Of a DNA stretch of 64,000 bases, positions 32,474-64,000 are shown piece by piece; the stretch's first letter is position 1, and every line of letters starts with the position of its first letter. The DNA lies in NCBI RefSeq assembly GCF_932276165.1, contig NC_064001.1, positions 2,487,501 through 2,551,500 of the forward strand. Direction: 5' to 3'. The notes beneath the pieces were generated by a model. The model searched no databases, was not told the origin of the DNA, and worked only from the letters and a program-made list of their open reading frames with translations. Source of the stretch: Plutella xylostella (lineage: Eukaryota; Arthropoda; Insecta; Lepidoptera; Plutellidae). The position numbers and the translations under genes were made by a program.

Positions 32474-33054
32474 TGTCTGCGCGGTACTTCCGTCACTACG
32501 GAGCTGCTCATTCAAATTAAAAAACTTTAATATTATCTACCTTACTCGGTAAGGGACGTTCGATCGCTTAGGTAATATCAATTATCTTATTGCTAATCTC
32601 TCATGTAGCCAAAACGTGAGGTCGGAACTGAGGAGCGGTGGAGGCGGGGAGGGGGGTACCAGCGTGCGAGCGGCACGTCCGATGTTAGACAGAGACAGCT
32701 AATGTAAACGGGGAAGTGTTACATCAACTAGGGAGTGCGCGTTACATAAAATGGCTCGATTCCTATTACGCGTACTGAATTAGGACGGAAGTGTATTCTG
32801 GTACCGATTTCACAGCTGATTTGTTAAGCTTACATAGATAACGTTGCAAAAATTTGTCTAAACTTTCTTAAACTTGAGGAAACAGCGAGGAGCGGGTCCT
32901 CGTTAATACAACACAACGTCGTTTCGGTACAGTAAGAAGCTTATAAACTGGAACTATTAAAACTATTATGGACAAAATTGATATGAATCGGCGTAGCCAT
33001 TGCTTTTCTTAAGCGTTAATTAGATAAATTTATGCTAACGTCCGATGCGAGCGC

Positions 33055-33185
33055 AGGACGTGTCGATGATGACAGACCCGGCGCGCGCCCCGGGGGGCGG
33101 AGACTGGGGGCGCTGACTGGGGGCGTGGGGGCGCTATCCGGGGCCGCCCCCGCGCGGGGCGCGCGCACACGCCGCGACACTTCTC
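33055..33185. repeat. GC-rich block downstream of para
   Basis: About 130 bp rich in CpG, with gactgggggcg repeated. No coding signal beyond chance open frames. Confidence 0.5.
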
Positions 33186-33628
33186 ATTGTAGAACACCAT
33201 TTTGGGGAAGGAAAATGATATCTCACAATCAGTACTCGTTATTAAATCTCATCACCTTATTCGAATCTGCTTATTGTAGAATTTACAGACAGACAGTGAT
33301 ATTTATCAAATACAAAAATAAGCTTTTAGAATTTCTTCAACTTTATCCGATATCTTACATTACATTATTAGTGATGAACAAAAAACGAAGCATGCTCGAT
33401 TGTCTCTTAAATTAACAGGCTTTCATTCGGGGACAGGTATAACGCGACAATATACGAATCAGTACAATAATATACACTCGCGCGAACATCGGTCGCAAAA
33501 CAACAGTCTCCAAGCTTCGGCCACGCGAATATAAAACGACGTCTTTAAATATGCACAATAAGTCCCGTGAGGCGCCCGCGGCTGCCCGACACACTATGTA
33601 CACGACAAGTATCTAGCGTAGAAAATAA

Positions 33629-33724
33629 TTAAGTGCGCTTGGGTGGGCTGAGTAGCTCGGGCAGCGGTGCAGGGAGCGGCGTGTCGTCGACCAGCGCCGG
33701 CAGCAGCGCGAGCGCCAGCGCGGG
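33629..33724 (-). other. In-frame 31-codon extension after the para UGA-C stop
   Basis: Directly after the TGA at 33725-33727 the same frame stays open for 31 codons (33724-33632) and ends in TAA at 33629-33631. The stop context is TGA followed by C, the leakiest known context for readthrough in insects. The extension is hydrophobic then acidic/proline-rich (LVDD, LPELLS) and ends PPKRT. It may be a readthrough tail, or the end of the ancestral protein with a recent nonsense change upstream (an Arg CGA would become TGA by one transition). Plain 3' UTR remains possible in GC-rich DNA where chance open frames are common. Confidence 0.45.
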
Positions 33725-56031
<22,307 letters not shown>

Positions 56032-56075
56032 TGTCTATCGAACTCCCTCCGAGTAAACTGCCTACTGTAACAAAT
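56032..56075 (-). promoter_or_regulatory. para: para 5' UTR 3' splice site upstream of the start codon
   Basis: Reading the minus strand, a pyrimidine-rich acceptor (ttgttacag) ends at 56065, leaving 33 nt of 5' UTR before the ATG at 56031. The first para exon or exons must therefore lie further right, outside the coding part. Candidate donors are described in the findings. Confidence 0.6.
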
Positions 56076-56305
56076 ATAGCGCCGATTAATTACACCTTTG
56101 TATTTACACCTTAACTCCATCTTACAAACAAGATGTCAGTGCCTTGAGCGCAGCGCGCCTAAATTTAGAACCCCAGATTACTTCTACTTCTAACCCGGAA
56201 CTATCAAAACTAAACCCAGAAATAATGTTTATACTGAGCTAATTTCAAATCGTAAGGGTTCGATCACACTATCGAATTTGAAGACAATATCCTTAATACA
56301 ATGCC

Positions 56306-56395
56306 GAGACAGTATCCTCAATTGCTAGCCGTTCATTGGTCGAGGATCGGCCGAGGATACTGTCCCTCCATTCTACTCGGTAGGCGTATTCAGCG
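56306..56395. repeat. Second member of the foldback family, upstream of para
   Basis: Shares ggccgaggatactgt and ctcggtaggcgta with 36410-36452, and acagtatcctc in inverse orientation with itself. Its termini are less clear. Confidence 0.5.
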
Positions 56396-56417
56396 TGGTG
56401 GTAAGGTGTAGGTTACC

Positions 56418-56690
56418 TGCTAACAGTGAATGGGCGGGCGGAGGCTGGGAGCGGGCGCGCGGCCGCCGTCGCCGCGTCGCGCCGAGCGGACACCCGCCTG
56501 CCACCTACCGCCGGAGCGCCGTACTGGAGACACACATCGTCATCATCATCAACTATATTATCATCATCCATATTGTAATCATCATCATCGACGACATTTT
56601 CATCATTATGAACAACGTCATTGTCCTCATAATCATCAGTGGACAAAGGTAGCAAGACTGTCTCGACCGCCATTGCTGCTCCTACTTTTT
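56418..56690 (-). promoter_or_regulatory. Candidate upstream para exon or promoter region
   Basis: A CpG-rich block (56427-56525) next to an (ATC)n-type tract ends on the minus strand at a fair donor (agcag, then GTAACC) at about 56418. Joined to the acceptor at 56065 it would give a 5' UTR. An open acidic frame (DDDD-rich) in this block is best explained by the trinucleotide tract. Confidence 0.3.
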
Positions 56691-58262
56691 TCGTGATACG
56701 TTATTATCTATTGCTTTTTTACTATCGGCACAGACTACCGATCACATAGAGGCTATCTGCGCAAAAGTGGCGTATATGTGCCAATCTTTATGGGATACAA
56801 TAAGAATTTCAATTTCCGGGTATTGATCCCAGAAAGGCAGCTAGTGTTAACCGCTGAGTTATTAAGTGGACTTCAAATCATACATTACATACTTTGCGAA
56901 TCACCCAACATAGGTAGGGAGTATGCGATATATAGGTACTTTTATCTGTAGGCATCGCCCCACAACTTTCCTCTAGGAATTTAATTCTCAATGAGAAAAC
57001 TTGCAAAGAAATTTAATAGGTTTTTGCTGGTATTTTGATAAAAATTCTAACAAAAGGCGAATTGTAAGGATGCTGGTTAAGCTAATTAGATAAATACAAT
57101 GAATGTAATGTTAACATGTTTAATAAAGCTAATTAAAGAAGAAAAGAAAAGAGGAAAAACTATTTAATTTGTTGAGGTTCTTGTTTTATAATAAACATGT
57201 ACAGTGTGGTAGAGCGGATAAGATTTCAAGAAACTGATTACTGATAATTAGGAAAGTAAAATTATTTACATTATAAAATTACTACCTAAGTAGTAACTTA
57301 ATTACCTACGAAAAATCGGAAACCAGAAATAACTTACTAAATTCTATTTTTATTCGTGAAACCAATGCAAATGTGAAAAGGCTAACTATTTATATCCAAC
57401 TGTCGGAGGTTTCCACAATAGACTATTCTGTATACAGATACAGGTACACTCGTATATGTGAGGTTCCCCAGTACCTATGTAACAGATATTCAATGTGAGG
57501 TTCAGAAAGGAAATCATTATGAAATATCTTGCCTTATAATAGGTACAGTCATAGTAGCACGACCTACGATCATTATGTGAATGTCTTCAACAGTTTGACC
57601 TTTAACATTACTTGTAAGGAAAATAGGAATCGCTAGCTTTAAAGCTGCGTTCCTCTGAATGGACACAAATCAATAAGTACTTAAATTAAATAATAGAGTC
57701 CTTTTTCTTATTTTTCAGCATGGCAAAGCATTATTGAAACGTATTCGGTATCTAACAACTAATAAATTCTGAGAGTAAAACAGATGCAAGCCTTTAGAAT
57801 GAATAACAAATAAGCTAGTTCGGTAGTTCGCAGGTACATTGGCCTGGCCCACAAAATTCCACCCTGTATACTATATACTAGGTAGAATCATAGTACCTGG
57901 GTTGAACTGAAATCAGTCTGATAACGGCTGAAGATATGAGGTCGCTCTACTTCTGTCTAGCCACGGAAAGATACCTCGTGTTATTAGCCTAGAATTGCGC
58001 GGACCAATTAACCACCGCCAGCCGCTAGCCATAAAACTTATCAATGGCCTAAAATTTTTGTAAAATGTTTGTGTTTTTTTATTTTCTCACCTTTGGCCAT
58101 CAGCAGCGACTGATGCTAACCTGAGTGGCCATTCGCTTCAGGGTGACAAACCCTTATCTCTAACTCTTATATACGTTATCACTCGCGATAAGAAGAAAAC
58201 AAACCCGTAGGGGGTCAGATATCTCTGTGGCAAAATGTACTTATATGATAAACAGTACTGAC

Positions 58263-58372
58263 CTGTCGTCCGCGAGGGCAGGGCGGCCGCGGCTACAAGA
58301 GAGATGAAAGTGACCACGTGATCGCTGATAGGAACAGCCAGACAATGGGCAAGATTTTTCATGTCCGACCTG
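58263..58372 (-). other. Candidate non-coding or upstream exon of para
   Basis: On the minus strand a good acceptor (ctgttcacag) is followed by about 110 bp of higher GC content ending in acgacag and the donor GTCAGT. It contains a Met-started open frame. It would suit an internal 5' UTR exon, but no homology is recognised. Confidence 0.3.
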
Positions 58373-58856
58373 TGAACAGATAACACAATATTGACTGAAA
58401 ATATTTATCAATAGCAACAGTAGTGTGAGAGTGGGTTCCCCCCTTTTCGGCTAACAATAGGTAGTGACGCTTTTGCGACATGTCTATGAAGTTGTAGTGT
58501 AATCACACAATATAACTTCATAGATCTGTGTCTCCTGATTCCCGTTTTACCTATCATCGTTTCAAGTCCTGGGAGACCATTCTTGCTTGATTCGGAGGGC
58601 AGTCACGTCATAATGCAGCGAGATAGAGTCATGGTTATTGAAACCAGATGGGGCTCTTAAATGGGTGTAATGCAGAATAGATGCATCACAATGAAATTGT
58701 AACGGAACTGAGAAATGTTTAAGAAAAGTCTGGTCAGTTTCTTTTCAATTTCACCTTTCGTTTCGTCACGGTACATCTATTCTGAATTTCACCCAAATGT
58801 AGTTTAGTAAACCTATAGTGACCCTTCTGCACTTTATGTGCGTACTCATAGAGCTC

Positions 58857-58975
58857 ACCTTATATAGTGTGTTGTCGGCGGGTGTGTTTACCGGACGCGG
58901 CGGCACGTCCAACGTCCCGGGGACGCGCGCTCCTCGCTCCCGTGCGCCGCACTATGCCACATCTGACTGCACTAC
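58857..58975 (-). promoter_or_regulatory. CpG-rich candidate first exon of para
   Basis: A block dense in CpG (58878-58950) reads on the minus strand into tatataag followed by the strong donor GTGAGC at about 58857. The form fits a first non-coding exon with a CpG-rich start region. Direct evidence is lacking. Confidence 0.3.
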
Positions 58976-61071
58976 ACTACTGCGTCTGTGGATACAGGGT
59001 GTTGTGTTGAAATAACGGGAAGAAAAGTATGAATGTGGGGAATGTTGAATATTATAAATACCAGAATAGTACACGAAGGTTTATTCTAAGGGCTAGGCTA
59101 CATTGCTGCGGTGCGGTGCAGTTTTCCATATCATTTTATGTTATGACGCTGAAATATGGAAAGTAACGCAGCGTAGCCTCGACCAAAGTTGGTAAAAGTT
59201 ATTCAAAACCTAACTTAATAAGAAGTTTCGAATATCGAGTATCGTTCATGTCTCGAAGCATTTAGATTCAATAAGATCTTGTAACGAATAGGAAATATAG
59301 CGTCTGCTAGAAACATCTAAAAAATGTGAAGCCAATTATAATTGTTATAAAAATATACCTGGATATTGATGTGACTATTCTGGTCAGAATTTAATTTAGA
59401 CGGAATAAATAAACGTCGGTAGCTGTACATAGGAGGGTAGATATCGATTGGCTCGTTGTAGAGGTCACACCGCGGTGTAAGGACGAAATTACAAGAGTTC
59501 AGGGCAACAGCGGTATGCCAAGAATTTATATTGAAACTAACTTTCCAACATTTACTACGAATAGAGCTATGTAGCTAATACAGTCCGCTTGTCTATGACA
59601 TGTGGTATGCAAAATACTTACACGTTACGGAGAAAATATAAGTACATGACCAGGTTTTAATGTTGTATCTTATCTTATGTGTAAATCTATAATTAGGTGT
59701 AAGGCTATATATAAACTAACGCTAGTATTCATTACCCACACTTACTATGTTTTATGTTAATCGAATCTACATTATAGACGACGACCGTAATAGATTGAAG
59801 ACTTTATGTTATACGTCGCATTCCACACCGAAATCGGAAGATAATATTTTAAAATTTTCCTGAAAGCGTATTAGATAATCTATGAAAGTTAATATTATAT
59901 GGATGTGTAAACCATGTACAATACAAGACTCTCTACCTATGTTTAGGTACTTTTCCGCGTGGCCGCAGCCAATAAGATGAGGTAGGTACAAACGTACACG
60001 CCGCCGGTAATATTTCTTTTGTTGAAGCTTTTTAACTCGGTATACGCTGTAGGTATCTCCGTTATAAGCCCTTGGAATGAGACGCACGTATTATATCGAC
60101 TTCGTGGGAAAATGATTGCCATCTCTTGTTTGGAAATTATTGTTTGAATTCAAGTATCGTTTTTGATATGGTTATGATTTATGTAAGGATCAGTCTTGTT
60201 AAGTCTTGTATAACTTTATTGTAAGTCCGTATATCGTAAGTAGAAAGAAAGCTTTATTACTCTTACTCTTTATTATTTTCAATTTTGCAACATTTGCTAA
60301 GATGCCTGGATGGTTCTTAACTTTGTTTAATAATTATGATTTAAAGACAAATTAACAAAAGCAAAATGTGTACAACTTTTCGGCTTTCAGTGCTTTCGGA
60401 TAGATATTATAAACAGTAAAGTATATCATAGGTTACTCTATAAAGCTTCGGCGCTACGGGCAGCGATTTCGAAAAGCATTAAGCCGTCAATCGGTTCTCC
60501 GATATCAATATCGGATGTTCATATACAGGGGGCGTCCCACGGAGTGTGGGGCACTCGCGGGGAGCACCCCTGCCGGCCCCGAGAGCCTGGCAGAATGAAC
60601 CACTGTGGTTGCTGGTAGTTTCAGTAGTCACTGATAGTGACTGTTGTGTAGACTCTGCTACAAGTGCTAACCTATCTAAGTCTTAGCATTTTATATGAAA
60701 ATTCGCACATTATTTCAGGGCGCAGCCGGCCGCATAAAGGGACTTTTGCAAGCTGCGGCCTGTCACAGTGTCCACGAGCCTTTACTGTAAGTACTAATTT
60801 AATTGACGCAATGGCGGTCATAAATTGGCTTTACATTATTCAAAACATTACATTATTCAAAAGAGTTCTTGGAACATTTCTTTGTAAAAAGAAAAATACG
60901 TTTGTAATTTTCTTGTAATTGTTACAGCTCTGTAACTGAGCTGCTCGTTTAAAAAGCAATAAGACATTTGCATAAACGGACGTTAAAATTATGTTGGCTT
61001 TGGATTGCTTTGGATCTATCCATTTCATCCTTTGACAGTAACAAACAGACAGTGATAGCAATAGGTTAAAA

Positions 61072-61074
61072 ATC

Positions 61075-61113
<39 letters not shown>

Positions 61114-61345
61114 AAATTTATTTATTTCTTACACACACAGAAACAACACATACATTTAGAAGAAAAGGTTAAAAAGTAAACAAAAAAAATAAGTTATTAA
61201 AAGCATGTATGTTGCTTCTCGGTGCTGAAATGGGTTCTAGTTCAGCTTGATGCTATGGCAGGTATGCTAAACCACACCATAGCGCTGCTTTTCAACTAGA
61301 ACCCTTGGGTGAAGTCACGGACTGACTTGACTGACTGACTCAAAA
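61072..61345 (-). repeat. AGAA microsatellite and retrotransposon-like 3' remnant
   Basis: A run of about ten AGAA units (61074-61113) adjoins tttatttatttcttacacac, which on the minus strand is the usual tail of a moth non-LTR element. Downstream, gggttctagttcag and ctagaaccc form a hairpin at 61230-61303. Confidence 0.5.
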
Positions 61346-62238
61346 AAACATAACATAAAAAAAATGACAAAGAGAATAAAAATCACAACATTAAATTCAA
61401 GTAGTTAAGTAATTCTATTATAATGAGGTAGCAATATTTATCGGCATGAAAAATTCTGAGGTTTCCAAGAAAGGACCACCTTTCTAGAATAGATTTTCTT
61501 TCACCACAGGGTTATAAAGTTCAAACAAAATATCGTTTGTTTTTATCTGTGAGTTGCGTTCAAATACAGGGCCTAACTTTATAGTTAGTAACATAGTGAG
61601 TGAGTACCTAGTCAGCATAGTTCTTATGCTTATGATGTTTTGTTAAGTTAGCAAGTTTGTTATACTGTAACTTTGAAATAAACTAAAAGTCTTTACACCA
61701 ACAATCAATATTAAAATTTCCAATATATCGGAAACGTTGAAAATAAGAATAGCATTCATTTATTTATAGCGTAAAAGCTTGTAGACAATATGGTATTCGA
61801 ACAACATTGTCGGTAAATGTATTCTGAATGGAATCAATAAAGCCTGAAATTTAATTTATTTCCCGCCGGCGTCAAATTCAGACGAAAAACGAGTTTTCAC
61901 GGAGGCATCTGGCTCGAAGATACTTAAATTAGTATCGCTGAAAATGCGAATGCTGAGAAAATTATTCAGAGAATCTAAGATACCTTTATTTACTAGTAAA
62001 GGTAATTAAATGTTATTGGGTGGTAGGTATTTATATTATTTATAACATGAGATACATATGACATTTACGATTTAGAGATAGTTAACTGTGTTTTATCGTT
62101 TTGGGTTATTTCGCATGACACAAAAATCTACAATTCAAGAAAAAAATATTTACAAAATAAAATTTTGTTTTGCAAAAACTGCATTCATTATCTAATGTAT
62201 AATTTTCCGTGACACTTGCCTGTTGTTGTTCTACCTTT

Positions 62239-62541
62239 CTAACATAAGTTATTTATTATTGTGTCTCTAACAGCTAGTGCCCTTGCCTCATTTGTCCCTC
62301 TATTGATGCGAGCGTGGTGTCCAATGTTAACCAATATGTGTACCAAAAGGCCCTTGGCCCTCCATGCACTGATTAATATGCAACGGTAGTAGTTGCGAAT
62401 AATTGTGACCCTGTCCACATAATGGCCTAACCAGAGAGGGATCCGTTTTTTTTGCCCTAGAGAGAAAAAATACCTACGTAAAGTTTTATTTCTTATTTTT
62501 GTGCTGTTATTCCAATTCATGTCCCATAATTTTCTTTTCAA
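62239..62541 (-). pseudogene. Unrecognised 100-aa open frame, possibly transposase-derived
   Basis: The frame is MKRKLWDMN to RDTIINNLC. The end (RINRGTNEARALAVRDTII) resembles the C-terminus of PIF/Harbinger-type transposases, but no catalytic motif is present. I cannot assign it with confidence. Confidence 0.25.
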
Positions 62542-62984
62542 AGCTTTACTGTAATATCATCCTTATTGAAGATAAACTTGTATCTTGTCAGACTAGAAAT
62601 ATTATCCCTAAAGAAGACACGATTTAGCAAAAGGTAGGGTTACGCGGCCTTGAGACTGGTACAATAAATATTGATTTAACTATGAAGCCTACGTAACATC
62701 CCAAATGTTACAATTCCTGAGAATCTACAGTGTCTCTGTTCATAATCTTAACAGAATTTAGGATGATTCAATCTAAAGAAACCGCAAGTATTCGTAGCCT
62801 GCAGGTAGGCATAGTTACATCAGTTCTCGAGAGTAAGGAGTTATCTTTCTTTCTTTTGCCATTTCTTACCTCCAATGACAGGGCCTTTGTGAAATGGTGG
62901 CAGAGTAATATTATAACTATCGACATACAATTGTAAAATTTTACGTCGAATATACAATATTTCATTTACATTTTACTCACACTA

Positions 62985-63741
62985 TACAAGGCCATGGTTG
63001 AATCAATCGTAACCTACGGACTGAGTACATACGGAAGAGCATCTCCCTATCTAATAAATGGAATACAAAAACTACAACATAGAATACTTATTTAAAACAA
63101 TAGTTCCGCTATCCATTAAGCAAGAATGTAGAAATAACCCCCTTAAACTTTTTAATTATTGTAAAACCATGCCCCTGTCTACCCAGTTTGATTATTACAT
63201 TTTAAAGGAATACAATAACATCCAAGATAAATTATCTCTTAAGAAAACATCTCATAAAATAACTACACGGAAAACAACCCAAGATAAATACCACATACCT
63301 AACTTTAATAATAGCAATGGGAAAAGAACAGCTTCTTACCTCATTCCAAAGAAATTAAATGAACTGCCATACGACACACGAACACAATTTGAAACAAAAA
63401 ATTTAAAGAAAAAATTAAAAAACTTCTTTACATTAGGTACTTTATCAACGTTAGCAGTAGAATAACCCAACAATATTTTTTTGTAAGGCTGGTAGCAACT
63501 ACATGCGCGCGGGGCGTTCAACAGTAGTGAAGCGACATACATCTTTCTCGCTCTCACTAAGGACGCTTCAAAGCGCATGGGTTGGTTCCCGTCTCTTTCT
63601 AACTATAAATTGTTATAACCTACCTACATTATGTTAAACGCCAGACGGACACAAATAAACCTTTTAGGTTTCGTGTCAAAATGTGTAATATATTTAAGAT
63701 TTCTTCTGTTGTGCTAATAAATAAATAAAAATAAAAAAAAA
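62985..63741 (+). mobile_element. 5'-truncated non-LTR retrotransposon, 3' end with AATAA tail
   Basis: A frame from about 62985 gives LYKAMVESIVTYGLSTYGRA, the segment after the RT domain in Jockey/CR1-like elements. One frameshift near 63090 moves it into the frame that reads KTIVPLSIKQECRNN and runs to the stop at 63463-63465. The copy ends in aataaataaataaaaa with an A-tract at about 63715-63741. Broken and inactive. Confidence 0.65.
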
Positions 63742-63759
63742 AATCATTTTGAAACTTCT

Positions 63760-63945
63760 GAAATTCAAGCGTAGCGTGCGACCACAGAGTACATTACGTG
63801 GGACGACTTCCGGAGCGCTTGGCCGTCAAATGTAGATGGCTTTTGCTGGTATTGGCTGGATGAGGATAACCAAGGATTGTTGTGGCGTTTCCCCGGGGGT
63901 GGCCTTTGTCCAGCAGTGGACGATGCTGATGATAATTATGAAAGA
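63760..63945 (+). mobile_element. RTE-like retrotransposon 3' end
   Basis: The words ggcctttgtccagcagtgg and gatgctgatgat are the standard 3' end and tail of moth RTE-type elements. Preceded by a decayed coding part with no motifs. Confidence 0.6.
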
Positions 63946-64000
63946 TACAAGACTCATCCAATGAAAATAGCTATTCTATTAAATTCTCGAAATTTATCGT

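Larger units (their letters stand above)
56691..62980. other. Upstream of para: mostly unassigned
   Basis: Apart from the candidate 5' exons, the GC-rich blocks at 60530-60610 and 60718-60785, the microsatellite and the short open frame at 62239-62541, I see no gene. The region may hold the distant first exon and promoter of para. Confidence 0.5.

Noticed and set aside
56413..56673. Acidic 86-aa open frame upstream of para
   Set aside because: The Asp run is the translation of an ATC/GAT-type trinucleotide tract; no homology.

Overview
The window is lepidopteran genomic DNA. It holds two conserved protein-coding genes that converge tail to tail, in a background rich in moth-type transposable elements. 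Left: the E3 ubiquitin ligase ariadne-1 (ari-1) on the plus strand, 11 coding exons between 3701 and 27417, spliced length 503 aa. Right: the voltage-gated sodium channel para (Nav1) on the minus strand, start codon at 56031 and first stop at 33725, about 2047 aa with one choice at each alternative exon. All splice junctions were worked out by eye from phase, GT/AG sites and known protein family sequence.

Layout: 1-3600 carries a 5'-truncated non-LTR retrotransposon. 3701-27417 is ari-1; its introns hold a 2.0-kb hAT-type element with an 8-bp target duplication and a nested Tc1/mariner relic (intron 1), a 9.9-kb intron full of decayed elements (intron 4), a degenerate copy of half of exon 8, and a structurally complete 5.3-kb DIRS-type tyrosine-recombinase retrotransposon (intron 8). 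27418-33628 is the stretch between the genes, with a Harbinger-like foldback and a 991-bp terminal-inverted-repeat element. 33725-56064 is para. 56065-64000 is para upstream DNA with candidate 5' exons and retrotransposon remnants.

The para allele is notable. It contains two mutually exclusive exon pairs (domain II S4-S5 and domain III S3-S4) and an 11-codon N-terminal cassette exon. It reads Ile at house-fly position 929 in one of the two domain II exons and Phe at position 1014. T929I with L1014F is the well-known pyrethroid knockdown-resistance haplotype of diamondback moth, so the source is plausibly a resistant Plutella xylostella; this species call is inference. The para stop codon is UGA followed by C, and 31 open in-frame codons follow before a second stop, a layout that suits stop-codon readthrough.

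Ari-1 is a cytosolic/nuclear RBR ligase and para an axonal membrane channel; I see no functional link between them beyond proximity.
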